Part shown: positions 17,520 through 25,496 of the stretch, one piece after another
Position numbering within the stretch: position 1 is the stretch's first letter
Layout of the letters: every line of letters begins with the position of its first letter
Source of the DNA: Curtobacterium sp. MR_MD2014
GTDB taxonomy: Bacteria; Actinomycetota; Actinomycetes; Actinomycetales; Microbacteriaceae
Direction of reading: 5' to 3'
DNA: 64,000 nt
Assembly: GCF_000772085.1 (NCBI RefSeq)
Contig: NZ_CP009755.1
Span: forward strand, 2,666,001-2,730,000
Position numbers and translations under genes: made by a program
Notes under the pieces: model-generated
What the model was told of the DNA's origin: nothing
The model's input: only the letters and a program-made list of their open reading frames with translations
Databases searched by the model: none

Positions 17520-17586
17520 CCGGTGCTCCGGGGGCGGGCGACCAGGGGAACGATCCGGTCGGGGTCGGGATGTGGAGGAGTGCCAT

Positions 17587-17617
17587 GCCGAGACCCTCCC
17601 AGCGAGAGGGTCTCGGC
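17587..17617. terminator. Hairpin between MFS and GntR genes
   Basis: GCCGAGACCCTC and GAGGGTCTCGGC are perfect 12-base arms with a 7-base loop. It is 25 bases after the MFS stop, so it should end MFS transcription; no T-run follows on that strand. Confidence 0.65.
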
Positions 17618-17628
17618 GCTAAACATCA

Positions 17629-17636
17629 CGTATACG
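17629..17636. promoter_or_regulatory. Candidate GntR operator (GTATAC core)
   Basis: CGTATACG is a palindrome with the GTATAC core seen in many operators of FCD-type GntR regulators. It sits in the only A+T-rich patch here, about 110 bases upstream of the GntR start, so it may serve autoregulation. The match is short. Confidence 0.35.
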
Positions 17637-17641
17637 AAATC

Positions 17642-19090
17642 CTACTTCTTGGACGCGTCGGTGAGGACGGACAAGGGTTGGGTGATGTCCTCCAGACCCT
17701 TGCGCGCCGCGTCGACCCCGAACACCAACGCCACGATCCCGCCGGCGATCATCACCGCCGACCCGAGCAGGTACCCCCAGAAGAGCGGTTCACGTGACGA
17801 CCCGTCCCCGATGAACGCACCGTAGATCGCCGGGGCGACCGCACCGAAGATCTGCGCGAGGGCGAAGAAGTACGAGATCGCCTGCGACCGCAGCTCGAGC
17901 GGGAAGATCTCGCTCACGGTCAGGTAGGCGCTCGAGGCACCGGCCGAGGCGAAGAAGAACGAGACGCACCAGAACACGACCTGCACGGTGGCGCTGATGG
18001 CGTCGGCTCGGAACAGGAACGCCGAGGTGGCGAGCACCAGACCCGACACCAGGTAGGTCAGGAAGATCATCTGCCGACGACCCCAGGTGTCGAAGAACCG
18101 GCCGAGCACGATCGGCCCCAGCAGGTTGCCGATCGCGAACGGGAAGAAGTACACGGCCGTCTCGGCGGTCTTCAGCCCGAAGAAGTTCGTGAGCACCAGG
18201 GCGTAGGTGAAGAAGATCGCGTTGTAGAGGAACGCCTGGGTGATCATCATGGTCGCGCCCACCAGGGTGCGGGTCGGGTACTGCTTGAGCAGCACCTTGG
18301 CGATCGTCAGGAACCCGACCTTGTCCAGCGGCGTGACGGTCATGGCCTTCGACTCGTCGACGTCCGGCAGCCGGTGTCCGGTGGACTTCTCGACGGAGGC
18401 CTCGATCTCGGAGACCGTGCGCTCGGCCTCCTCCTCGCGTCCGTGGGTCATCAGCCACCGCGGGCTCTCCGGGATGTGCCGCCGCAGGAAGATGATCGCG
18501 ATGCCGAGCACCGGGCCGAGGAAGAACCCGATGCGCCACCCGATGTTCTCGGCGAAGATCGACGTGTCGAGCAGGTAGATGTTGGCGAAGGCGCCGAGCG
18601 CCGCACCGCCCCAGTACGTGCCGTTGATGGCGATGTCGACGTGGCCGCGGTACTTCGACGGGATGAGTTCGTCGATCGCCGAGTTGATCGCCGCGTACTC
18701 ACCGCCGATGCCGAGGCCCGCCACGAAGCGGAACGCCGCCAGGAACCAGAAGTCCTGGGCGAGTCCGGCGATGCCCGAACCGATGAGGTAGATCGCGAGC
18801 GTCAGGATGAAGAGCTTGCGGCGGCCGAGCCGGTCGGACATCCGTCCGAAGACCAGGGCCCCGACGACCTGTCCCACCAGGTAGATGGTGCCGAGCAGGG
18901 TGACCTGCTGCGTCGACAGGTCGAGGTCGGCCTGGAAGCCGGCGTTCGAGACGATCTGGATCTCGAGGCCGTCGAGGATCCAGGACACCCCCAGACCCAC
19001 CACCACGCTCCAGTGGAAGCGCGTCCACGGCAGTCTGTCCATCCTGGCGGGGACCAGGCTCTTGATCGCCCCGTTCGTCGTGCTGCTCAC
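17642..19090 (-). CDS. Major facilitator superfamily transporter (sugar/organic acid porter type)
   Basis: The 482-residue protein has twelve predicted membrane helices. Motif A GRMSDRLGRRKLFIL follows helix 2. FRFVAGLGIGGEYAAINSAIDE in helix 4-5 is typical of the sugar porter/aromatic-acid and metabolite:proton symporter families. A central cytoplasmic loop (about 215-265) separates the two halves. The substrate cannot be named. The GTG at 19090 lacks an obvious ribosome site. It is divergent from the MetE-like gene, and its nearest regulator is the GntR gene downstream. Confidence 0.9.
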   Translation of the reverse strand: MSSTTNGAIKSLVPARMDRLPWTRFHWSVVVGLGVSWILDGLEIQIVSNAGFQADLDLSTQQVTLLGTIYLVGQVVGALVFGRMSDRLGRRKLFILTLAIYLIGSGIAGLAQDFWFLAAFRFVAGLGIGGEYAAINSAIDELIPSKYRGHVDIAINGTYWGGAALGAFANIYLLDTSIFAENIGWRIGFFLGPVLGIAIIFLRRHIPESPRWLMTHGREEEAERTVSEIEASVEKSTGHRLPDVDESKAMTVTPLDKVGFLTIAKVLLKQYPTRTLVGATMMITQAFLYNAIFFTYALVLTNFFGLKTAETAVYFFPFAIGNLLGPIVLGRFFDTWGRRQMIFLTYLVSGLVLATSAFLFRADAISATVQVVFWCVSFFFASAGASSAYLTVSEIFPLELRSQAISYFFALAQIFGAVAPAIYGAFIGDGSSREPLFWGYLLGSAVMIAGGIVALVFGVDAARKGLEDITQPLSVLTDASKK

Positions 19091-19120
19091 GAGAGCGGAC
19101 CGTACTCCGGAGATTCCAGG

Positions 19121-19137
19121 CTGGTTCCCAGTACCAG
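19121..19137. promoter_or_regulatory. Small dyad upstream of the MFS gene
   Basis: CTGGT and ACCAG form an inverted repeat across seven bases (CTGGTTCCCAGTACCAG), 31 bases upstream of the MFS start. It could be an operator; arms are short. Confidence 0.3.
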
Positions 19138-19177
19138 CGCAGCTTTACGTCCTCACAGATTCAGGAACTCGTGCGAG

Positions 19178-19223
19178 GCGGACGGGAGGCGCGGGGCGGG
19201 CCCACACCGTGCCTCCCGTCCGC
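19178..19223. repeat. Family-A inverted repeat, copy 2
   Basis: GCGGACGGGAGGC and GCCTCCCGTCCGC are perfect 13-base arms with a 20-base partly paired centre. Unlike the other copies it sits between divergent genes, where no terminator is needed. Confidence 0.8.
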
Positions 19224-19279
19224 GTCGGATCGCGGTGACGCGCGACGTCACGACCGCACGCGGCCGCAGCCCGCGTCGG

Positions 19280-19285
19280 TAGCGT
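19280..19285 (+). promoter_or_regulatory. -10 hexamer TAGCGT, leaderless start of the MetE-like gene
   Basis: TAGCGT is followed by exactly six bases (GACGAC) and the GTG at 19292. There is no ribosome site. Confidence 0.55.
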
Positions 19286-19291
19286 GACGAC

Positions 19292-20491
19292 GTGCCCACC
19301 CAGAACTCGATCGACCGCATCCTGACCACGCACACCGGCTCGCTCCCCCGATCGCCCGAGCTGACCGCGCTCCTGGTGGCCCGCGACCAGGGGAAGCCCC
19401 ACGACGAACAGGCACTCCGCGAGGAGATCGCCGCCGTGCTCGCGCGCACCGTCGACGCGCAGCTCGACGCGGGCCTCGACGTCGTCAACGACGGCGAGGT
19501 CCCGCGCGTCGGCTTCTCGACCTACATCCGCGATCGGCTGTCGGGGTTCGGGGGCTCCGGTCACCGCAAGCCGACGCTCGACAGCGTGAAGTTCCCGGAG
19601 TACGCGGCGTTCCAGGCCCGGCAGATCGACGAGGGCGCAGAGTTCGCCCGGGTGTGGGACACCCCGCTCGCCCAGGGGCTGCTCGAGTACGACCAGGAGC
19701 GCGCCGGCATCCGCGAGGACCTCGACGGCTTCGAACGCGAGCTCGCCCGGAACGCCGCCGCCGGCCGCACCCCGGCCGGCACCTTCATCTCCGCCGCGAC
19801 GCCGGGCATCGTCGCCACGACCCTGCTGCTCGACGACGAGAACCCGCACTACCGCGACCACCGGGAGTACGTGTTCGCGCTGGCCGAGCAGCTCCGCGTC
19901 GAGTACGAGGAGATCGTCGCCCGCGGGCACGTCCTGCAGCTCGACGCCCCGGACCTCGCCATGGAGCGCGTCATCCACTTCGGCGACGCGTCGCTCGACG
20001 AGTTCCTGGCCGCCGTGGACCTGCACGTCGACGCGCTCAACCACGCGTTGCGGAACATCCCGAAGGAGCAGACGCGGCTGCACGTCTGCTACGGCAACTG
20101 GCAGGGCCCGCACCAGGACGACGTCCCGGTCGACGTGCTGCTCCCCCACCTGTACCGCGCCGAGGTCGGGTCCTTCAGCATCCCGTTCGGCAACCCGCGG
20201 CACGCGCACGAGTTCCCGGCCTTCCGCGACCTGCCGCTCCCCGACGACGCGGTGCTCGTGCCGGGCGTCATCGACGTCACGACCAACTACCTGGAGCACC
20301 CGCAGCTCGTGGCGAACCGGATCGTCGAGGCCGCCGAGGCCGTCGGCGACCCCACCCGCATCGTCGCCGGGACCGACTGCGGCCTGGCGACCTTCGCGAG
20401 CTACGAGTTCGTGGCCTCAGACGTCGCGTGGGCGAAGCTCCGAGCACTCGTCGAGGGTGCGGAGATCGCGTCGCGCCGCCTGTTCGGCTGA
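19292..20491 (+). CDS. MetE C-terminal-domain-like (cobalamin-independent methionine synthase II family) methyltransferase
   Basis: The 399-residue protein matches the stand-alone MetE catalytic-domain family. It starts with the LTTHTGSLPRS phosphate/substrate turn, has GLDVVNDGEVPR, and keeps likely zinc ligands in HVCYGNWQG (about 267) and GTDCGLATF (about 362). Full MetE is about 750 residues; this class carries only the C-terminal barrel and may transfer methyl groups between small thiols, or act on other one-carbon donors, instead of using folate triglutamate. It is divergent from the MFS transporter. GTG start is from promoter spacing. Confidence 0.82.
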   Translation: MPTQNSIDRILTTHTGSLPRSPELTALLVARDQGKPHDEQALREEIAAVLARTVDAQLDAGLDVVNDGEVPRVGFSTYIRDRLSGFGGSGHRKPTLDSVKFPEYAAFQARQIDEGAEFARVWDTPLAQGLLEYDQERAGIREDLDGFERELARNAAAGRTPAGTFISAATPGIVATTLLLDDENPHYRDHREYVFALAEQLRVEYEEIVARGHVLQLDAPDLAMERVIHFGDASLDEFLAAVDLHVDALNHALRNIPKEQTRLHVCYGNWQGPHQDDVPVDVLLPHLYRAEVGSFSIPFGNPRHAHEFPAFRDLPLPDDAVLVPGVIDVTTNYLEHPQLVANRIVEAAEAVGDPTRIVAGTDCGLATFASYEFVASDVAWAKLRALVEGAEIASRRLFG

Positions 20492-20514
20492 CGCTCCCGC
20501 CACTCTGCTCCCGC

Positions 20515-20580
20515 AAGACGCAACGTCGGCGGGTCCTCGCAGCGGTACAGCGCTGCGAGGTGTCGCCGAGGTTGTGTCTT
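20515..20580. terminator. Long imperfect hairpin after the MetE-like gene
   Basis: About 30-base arms from AAGACGCAACGTCGGC to GCCGAGGTTGTGTCTT with a perfect inner CCTCGCAGCG/CGCTGCGAGG stem and a GTACAG loop region. It starts 24 bases after the stop. Layout resembles the family-B palindromes but the sequence differs. Confidence 0.7.
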
Positions 20581-20632
20581 CCGGAGCCGAGCGCCGAGAC
20601 GCGCCTCCCGTCCGCATGTCGGTGCGCGGGCG

Positions 20633-20638
20633 TAGCGT
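20633..20638 (+). promoter_or_regulatory. -10 hexamer TAGCGT, leaderless start of the ChlI-like gene
   Basis: TAGCGT lies seven bases before the GTG at 20646, with no ribosome site. Confidence 0.5.
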
Positions 20639-20645
20639 GCGGACC

Positions 20646-22031
20646 GTGACCCGACCTGACATCCACACGGTCGGCGAGCTCCGCGCTGCTGGGCACGTCC
20701 AGAAGTCGGTCCGCGCCGAGATCCGCGACAACCTCCTCCAGGCCCTGCGCGAGGGCCGCGACCCCTGGCCCGGCCTGCACGGGTTCGAGACGACCGTCAT
20801 CCCCCAGCTCGAGCGTGCGCTCATCGCCGGACACGACGTCGTGCTGCTCGGCGAGCGCGGGCAGGGCAAGACCCGCCTGCTCCGCACGCTGCAGGGGCTG
20901 CTCGACGAGTGGACCCCGGTGATCACCGGGTCCGAGCTCGGCGAGCACCCGTTCGAGCCGATCACCACCGCGAGCACCCGCCGCGTCGAGGAGCTCGGCG
21001 ACGCCCTGCCGATCTCGTGGGTGCACCGCGACGAGCGCTACGTCGAGAAGCTCGCGACCCCCGACACCAGCGTGGCGGACCTGATCGGTGACGTCGACCC
21101 GATGAAGGTGGCCGAGGGCCGCAGTCTCGGCGACCCCGAGACCATCCACTTCGGTCTGATCCCCCGCGGGCACCGCGGCATCGTCGCGATCAACGAGCTC
21201 CCCGACCTCGCGGAGCGCATCCAGGTCGCGATGCTCAACGTGATGGAGGAGCGCGACGTGCAGATCCGCGGCTACGTGCTGCGCCTCCCCCTCGACGTGC
21301 TCGTCGTCGCCAGCGCCAACCCCGAGGACTACACGAACCGCGGCCGCATCATCACGCCGCTGAAGGACCGCTTCGGCGCCGAGATCCGGACGCACTACCC
21401 CATCGAGCTCGCCGACGAGGTCGCCGTCATCCGGCAGGAAGCCCAGCTCACCGCCGAGGTCCCCGACGCCCTGGTCGAGATCCTCGCCCGGTTCACACGT
21501 GCCCTGCGCCAGTCCAGCGCCGTCGACCAGCGGAGCGGCGTCAGCGCCCGCTTCGCCATCGCCGGCGCCGAGACGATCTCCGCCGCCGCCGTGCACCGCG
21601 CCGCGCGGCAGGGCGAGGAGCACCCGGTCGCGCGGCCGATCGACCTCGAGACCGCGGTCGACGTCCTCGGCGGCAAGATCGAGTTCGAGAACGGGGAGGA
21701 GGACCGCGCCGACGAGGTCCTCGAGCACCTGCTCCGCACCGCCACCGCCGAGACCGTCCGCTCGCGGTTCCGCGGGATCGACTTCGGCGTCCTCGTCGAG
21801 GCACTCGACGGCGGCACGATGGTGACGACGGGCGAGCAGGTCAGCGCCCGGGCCTTCCTCGAAGGGCTCCCGTCGATCGGCGAGTCGGACGTCTACGACC
21901 AGGTGTGCGAGCGACTCGGGGCGACCGACGACGGCGAGCGGGCCGGCGCGATCGAGCTCGCGCTCGAGGGGCTCTTCCTCGCCCGGCGCATCAGCAAGGA
22001 GTCGGGGGGCGGCGAGGCCGTCTATGGCTAG
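20646..22031 (+). CDS. ChlI/BchI-like AAA+ ATPase (magnesium chelatase subunit I family)
   Basis: The 461-residue protein has Walker A GERGQGKT at about 69-76, Walker B GIVAINELPD, and an arginine-rich sensor segment (TPLKDRFGAEIRTHYP) like the ATPase subunit of magnesium chelatase and related sigma-54-interacting-like ATPases. It is fused in operon, with an 8-base overlap, to a VWA-domain gene, as ChlI is with ChlD. No chlorophyll or cobalamin biosynthesis gene is nearby, so it is more likely a metal-insertion or protein-remodelling pair of unknown target. GTG 20646 is chosen from promoter spacing. Confidence 0.85.
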   Translation: MTRPDIHTVGELRAAGHVQKSVRAEIRDNLLQALREGRDPWPGLHGFETTVIPQLERALIAGHDVVLLGERGQGKTRLLRTLQGLLDEWTPVITGSELGEHPFEPITTASTRRVEELGDALPISWVHRDERYVEKLATPDTSVADLIGDVDPMKVAEGRSLGDPETIHFGLIPRGHRGIVAINELPDLAERIQVAMLNVMEERDVQIRGYVLRLPLDVLVVASANPEDYTNRGRIITPLKDRFGAEIRTHYPIELADEVAVIRQEAQLTAEVPDALVEILARFTRALRQSSAVDQRSGVSARFAIAGAETISAAAVHRAARQGEEHPVARPIDLETAVDVLGGKIEFENGEEDRADEVLEHLLRTATAETVRSRFRGIDFGVLVEALDGGTMVTTGEQVSARAFLEGLPSIGESDVYDQVCERLGATDDGERAGAIELALEGLFLARRISKESGGGEAVYG

Positions 22032-24042
22032 CCGGCAGAACCGCCGCCTGACCCGCGACGCCCGCTACGGGAAGTACGAGGGCGGACCGGATCCCCTCGC
22101 TCCCCCGGTCGACCTGGCCGAGGCGCTCGACGCCATCGGCGAGGACGTCATGGGCGGCACCTCCCCCGAGCGCGCCCTCCGCGAGTTCCTCCGGCGCGGC
22201 GGCCAGACCCAGCGCGGGCTCGACGACCTCATGCGTCGGGTCGCCGAACGTCGGCGCGAGCTCACCAGCCGGAACAACCTCGACGGCACCCTGCAGCAGG
22301 TCAAGGAGCTCCTGGACCAGGCCCTGCTCGCCGAGCGCGGTGAACTCGCCCGGAACGTCGACCTCGACGACGGCGACCGCGCCCTGGCCGAGCTGCAGCT
22401 CGACAGCCTGCCGCCGTCGCCCGCGAGCGCCGTGCAGGAGCTGAACGGCTACGACTGGACGAGTCCGACGGCCCGGCAGAAGTACGACGAGATCAAGGAC
22501 CTGCTCGGGCGCGAGGTGCTCGACCAGCGCTTCGCCGGCATGAAGCAGGCGCTCGAGAACGCGAGCGACGAGGACCGCGCAGCCGTGTCCGCGATGATGC
22601 GCGACCTCAACCAGCTGCTCGACGACCACCGCCGAGGCACGGACACGCAGGAGCAGTTCGACGCGTTCACGGCGCAGCACGGGCAGTACTTCCCGTCCCG
22701 CCCGCAGAACGTCGAGGAGCTGCTCGACGACCTCGCCGCACGAGCCGCGGCCGCGCAGCGGATGCGGAACTCGATGACGCAGGAGCAGCGCGACGAGCTC
22801 GACGCGCTCGCGCAGCAGGCGTTCGGCTCACCGGACCTGATGGGTCAGCTCGGGCAGCTCGACGACACCCTCCGCGCGCTCCGCCCCGGCGAGGACTGGG
22901 GCAGCTCCGAGCGGATGGACGGCGAGCAGGGCCTCGGACTCGGCGACGGGACCGGGGTCTTCCAGGACATCGCCGACCTCGACGCCCTGGCCGAGCAGCT
23001 GGCGCAGTCCGCGCCCGGGTCCGACCTCGCCGACCTCGACCTCGACGCCCTGCAGCGTCAGCTGGGCGACGAGGCCACCGTCGACGCCAGGACCCTGCAG
23101 CGGTTGGAGCAGGCCCTGCGGAACGCGGGCGCGGTGCAGCGCGGCACGGACGGACACCTCCGGCTGACCCCGAAGGCGATGCGGCAGCTCGGCAAGAGCC
23201 TGCTCAGGGACGTGGCCGAGCGGATGTCGGGGCGCCAGGGCGCGCGTGACCTCCGTCGCGCCGGGGCGTCGGGCGAGCCCTCCGGGGCGACCCGACCGTG
23301 GGCGTTCGGGGACACCGAGCCGTGGGACCTCCCCCGGTCGATCACGAACGCCCTGGTCCGGACCGCGGCGGACGGACGCACCGGACCGGGTGTCCGCCTG
23401 ACGATCGACGACGTCGAGGTGCAGGAGACCGAGGCGCGGACCCAGGCGTGCGTGGCGCTCCTCGTCGACACGTCGTTCTCGATGGCGATGGAGGACCGCT
23501 GGGTCCCGATGAAGCGGACGGCCCTCGCGCTGCACACCCTCGTCAGCATGAGGTTCCGCGGCGACGACCTGCAGCTCATCGCCTTCGGGCGCGAGGCGGA
23601 GGTCATGGACGTCGAACGACTCGTCGGCCTCGACGCCCAGTGGGACAAGGGCACGAACCTGCACCACGCACTGCTGCTGGCCAACCGGCACTTCCGGAAG
23701 CACCCGACGGCGCAGCCCGTGCTCCTGGTCGTGACCGACGGCGAGCCGACGTCGCACCTCGAACCGAACGGCCAGGTGTGGTTCGGCTACCCGCCCGATC
23801 CCGTGACGATCGCGCTGACGGTCCGCGAGCTCGAGAACGCCGGCCGGCTCGGGGCGCAGACGACGTTCTTCCGGCTCGGTGACGACCCCGGGCTGGCGCG
23901 GTTCATCGATGCCATGGCCCGACGGGTGGACGGCTCGGTCGTCGCGCCCGAGAACGACGACCTCGGTGTCGCCGTGGTCGGGTCGTACCTCGGTTCCCGT
24001 CGCGGAGGCGCGTCCCTGTTCGGCGACGACCGGGCAGGCTGA
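22024..24042 (+). CDS. VWA-domain protein, partner of the ChlI-like ATPase
   Basis: The 672-residue product has a long charged, Gln/Leu-rich helical N-terminal region (about 1-440). The C-terminal von Willebrand A domain carries the MIDAS metal site DTSFS (about 482) in VALLVDTSFSMAME, plus KGTNLHHAL and VVTDGEP, which supply the other ligands. It corresponds to the ChlD/CoxE-type partner that an AAA+ ATPase acts on. Its ATG lies inside the last codons of the upstream gene, so translation is coupled. Its target is not known. Confidence 0.88.
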   Translation: MASRQNRRLTRDARYGKYEGGPDPLAPPVDLAEALDAIGEDVMGGTSPERALREFLRRGGQTQRGLDDLMRRVAERRRELTSRNNLDGTLQQVKELLDQALLAERGELARNVDLDDGDRALAELQLDSLPPSPASAVQELNGYDWTSPTARQKYDEIKDLLGREVLDQRFAGMKQALENASDEDRAAVSAMMRDLNQLLDDHRRGTDTQEQFDAFTAQHGQYFPSRPQNVEELLDDLAARAAAAQRMRNSMTQEQRDELDALAQQAFGSPDLMGQLGQLDDTLRALRPGEDWGSSERMDGEQGLGLGDGTGVFQDIADLDALAEQLAQSAPGSDLADLDLDALQRQLGDEATVDARTLQRLEQALRNAGAVQRGTDGHLRLTPKAMRQLGKSLLRDVAERMSGRQGARDLRRAGASGEPSGATRPWAFGDTEPWDLPRSITNALVRTAADGRTGPGVRLTIDDVEVQETEARTQACVALLVDTSFSMAMEDRWVPMKRTALALHTLVSMRFRGDDLQLIAFGREAEVMDVERLVGLDAQWDKGTNLHHALLLANRHFRKHPTAQPVLLVVTDGEPTSHLEPNGQVWFGYPPDPVTIALTVRELENAGRLGAQTTFFRLGDDPGLARFIDAMARRVDGSVVAPENDDLGVAVVGSYLGSRRGGASLFGDDRAG

Positions 24043-24054
24043 CCGGGGCCAGCC

Positions 24055-24164
24055 GACGGACGGGAGGCTCCCCACCGGGCACGGCCCGGCAGCCGCTGGC
24101 GCGTCTGCCGGGAACCGGCCGGCGTGGGCCCCGGTGCCGGCTGGCACCGCGCCTCCCGTCCGTC
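24055..24164. repeat. Family-A inverted repeat, copy 3 (bidirectional terminator)
   Basis: GACGGACGGGAGGC and GCCTCCCGTCCGTC are perfect 14-base arms, but 82 bases apart with further G+C-rich pairing in between. The right arm overlaps the stop codon of the SCO1664 gene. It lies between convergent genes. Confidence 0.75.
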
Positions 24165-24939
24165 AGAAGAGGGGCCAGGGGACGGCGGGTCCGTGTCCGG
24201 GCGGCGGCGGGAACATCCCGACCGCGCGCAGCGCGGCGCACCGGGCCCGCAGGTTGTCGATCTCCCCGCGGGTCAGGTGCTCGGCGAGCGCGACGCCCAG
24301 GTCCCCGCGGAGCGCCTCGGACACCCGGTCGAGCCCCTCGAGCTCGTCGGGGTCGAGCGGCTCCCCGATCCAGCCCCAGAGGACCGTGCGGAGCTTGTGG
24401 TCCACGTGGAAGGTCAGGCCGTGGTCGACGCCGTAACGGTGCCCGTCCGGCATGGCGAGCACGTGCCCGCCCTTGCGGTCGGCGTTGTTCACCACCACGT
24501 CGAACACCGCCATCCGGCGGAGTGCCGCGGTGTCCTCGTGCACGAGCGTGACGGGCTGGTCGTGCTCGTCGATGGCCTCGAGCACGGGCAACCACGGGGT
24601 GCCCTCGGCGTCGGCCTCCTCGGTCGGCACCAGGTCGACGGGGTCCTGCTCCGGGTCGACGTCCTGCCAGCGCTGGACCATGCCGGGGCCGAACGGGCCG
24701 TCGCCGAGCCAGGTGGGCGGCACGATGCCCCACCCGAAGGCCTCGGAGACCAGGTGTGCCGCGACCTCCCGGCCGGCGAGCGTGCCGTCCGGGAAGTCCC
24801 ACAGCGGACGCTCCCCCTCGACGGGCTTGTACACGACGGACTCGCCGTCGAGGTCGGCGAGGAAGGTGGCGTTCGACGCCTCGCGGATGCGCGCCCGGAT
24901 CGTCAGCGGGCCGTCGTACCGGGGTGCGTCGTCGCTCAT
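24163..24939 (-). CDS. SCO1664-family protein
   Basis: The 258-residue product matches the actinobacterial SCO1664 family, which has a phosphatidylinositol-kinase-like fold. Visible are SNATFLADLDGESVVYKPVEGERPLWDFPDGTL, i.e. the nucleotide-binding VVYKPVEGERPLWDF part, then the catalytic-loop-like VFDVVVNNADRKGGHVL and VDHGLTFH. Those motifs keep the Lys, Asn/Asp and Asp positions expected of a phosphotransferase. It is the third gene after a histidine phosphatase and DUF3090, an arrangement known beside the mycothiol ligase gene mshC, though mshC is not here. Substrate unknown. The ATG overlaps the DUF3090 stop (ATGA). Confidence 0.88.
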   Translation of the reverse strand: MSDDAPRYDGPLTIRARIREASNATFLADLDGESVVYKPVEGERPLWDFPDGTLAGREVAAHLVSEAFGWGIVPPTWLGDGPFGPGMVQRWQDVDPEQDPVDLVPTEEADAEGTPWLPVLEAIDEHDQPVTLVHEDTAALRRMAVFDVVVNNADRKGGHVLAMPDGHRYGVDHGLTFHVDHKLRTVLWGWIGEPLDPDELEGLDRVSEALRGDLGVALAEHLTRGEIDNLRARCAALRAVGMFPPPPGHGPAVPWPLF

Positions 24940-25463
24940 GCGTCGCCGGGGCGCCGACCGGCAGCGACGACCTCGCGCGTGCGTTCGACGAAGGCCCGGG
25001 CGCTGCCGACGGGGATCTTCACCTGGAAGACCTCGGCGGGCTCGGGCATCTCGACGACGGCCTCGACCTCGTCGCCGTCCTCGTCCGTCTCGGTGACGAT
25101 CTCGAGCTCGTCCTCGATCGGGTACGCCTCGATGACCACCTGCGCCGTCGCCGGGTCGAACCCCAGGCTCAGGGCACCCGCGCGGAACTCGGGCTCCACC
25201 GGCTGGTCGAGCGGCGCGGCGTCCCGGAGCTCGGACGGTGCAGCCGGCGGGACGCTGAAGCGGTTGTCCTCGACGGTCGCGACCTCGTCGAGGAGCTCGG
25301 CGACCTTGTCCGCGAGCACCGCGGACTGCTCCTTCTCGAGCGCGACGCTGGTCACCCGCTTGCCGTCGCGTGCCTGCAGGTAGAAGGCGCGTTCACCCGG
25401 GCGGCCGACCGTCCCGACGACGAGACGTTCCGGCCAGTCGAAGCCGTGCACGATGGTGGGCAT
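24936..25463 (-). CDS. DUF3090 family protein
   Basis: The 175-residue acidic protein starts MPTIVHGFDWPERLVVGTVG and continues with FYLQARDGKRVTSVALEKEQ, the pattern of DUF3090. No catalytic motif is recognisable. It is found almost only in Actinobacteria, between the histidine phosphatase and SCO1664 genes, which suggests a shared pathway, perhaps near mycothiol metabolism. ATG 25463 is six bases after a canonical TACAAT hexamer. Confidence 0.88.
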   Translation of the reverse strand: MPTIVHGFDWPERLVVGTVGRPGERAFYLQARDGKRVTSVALEKEQSAVLADKVAELLDEVATVEDNRFSVPPAAPSELRDAAPLDQPVEPEFRAGALSLGFDPATAQVVIEAYPIEDELEIVTETDEDGDEVEAVVEMPEPAEVFQVKIPVGSARAFVERTREVVAAGRRPGDA

Positions 25464-25469
25464 GACCCG

Positions 25470-25475
25470 ATTGTA
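25470..25475 (-). promoter_or_regulatory. -10 hexamer TACAAT, leaderless start of the DUF3090 gene
   Basis: TACAAT (5 of 6 matches to TATAAT) is six bases before the ATG at 25463. It would allow DUF3090-SCO1664 to be expressed apart from the phosphatase gene. Confidence 0.6.
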
Positions 25476-25496
25476 GGAGCGTGCGGCTCCGTCCGT

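Noticed and set aside
19292..20491. Annotation as full methionine synthase MetE
   Set aside because: At 399 residues it has only the catalytic C-terminal barrel. The N-terminal folate-triglutamate domain is absent, so the classical reaction should not be assumed.
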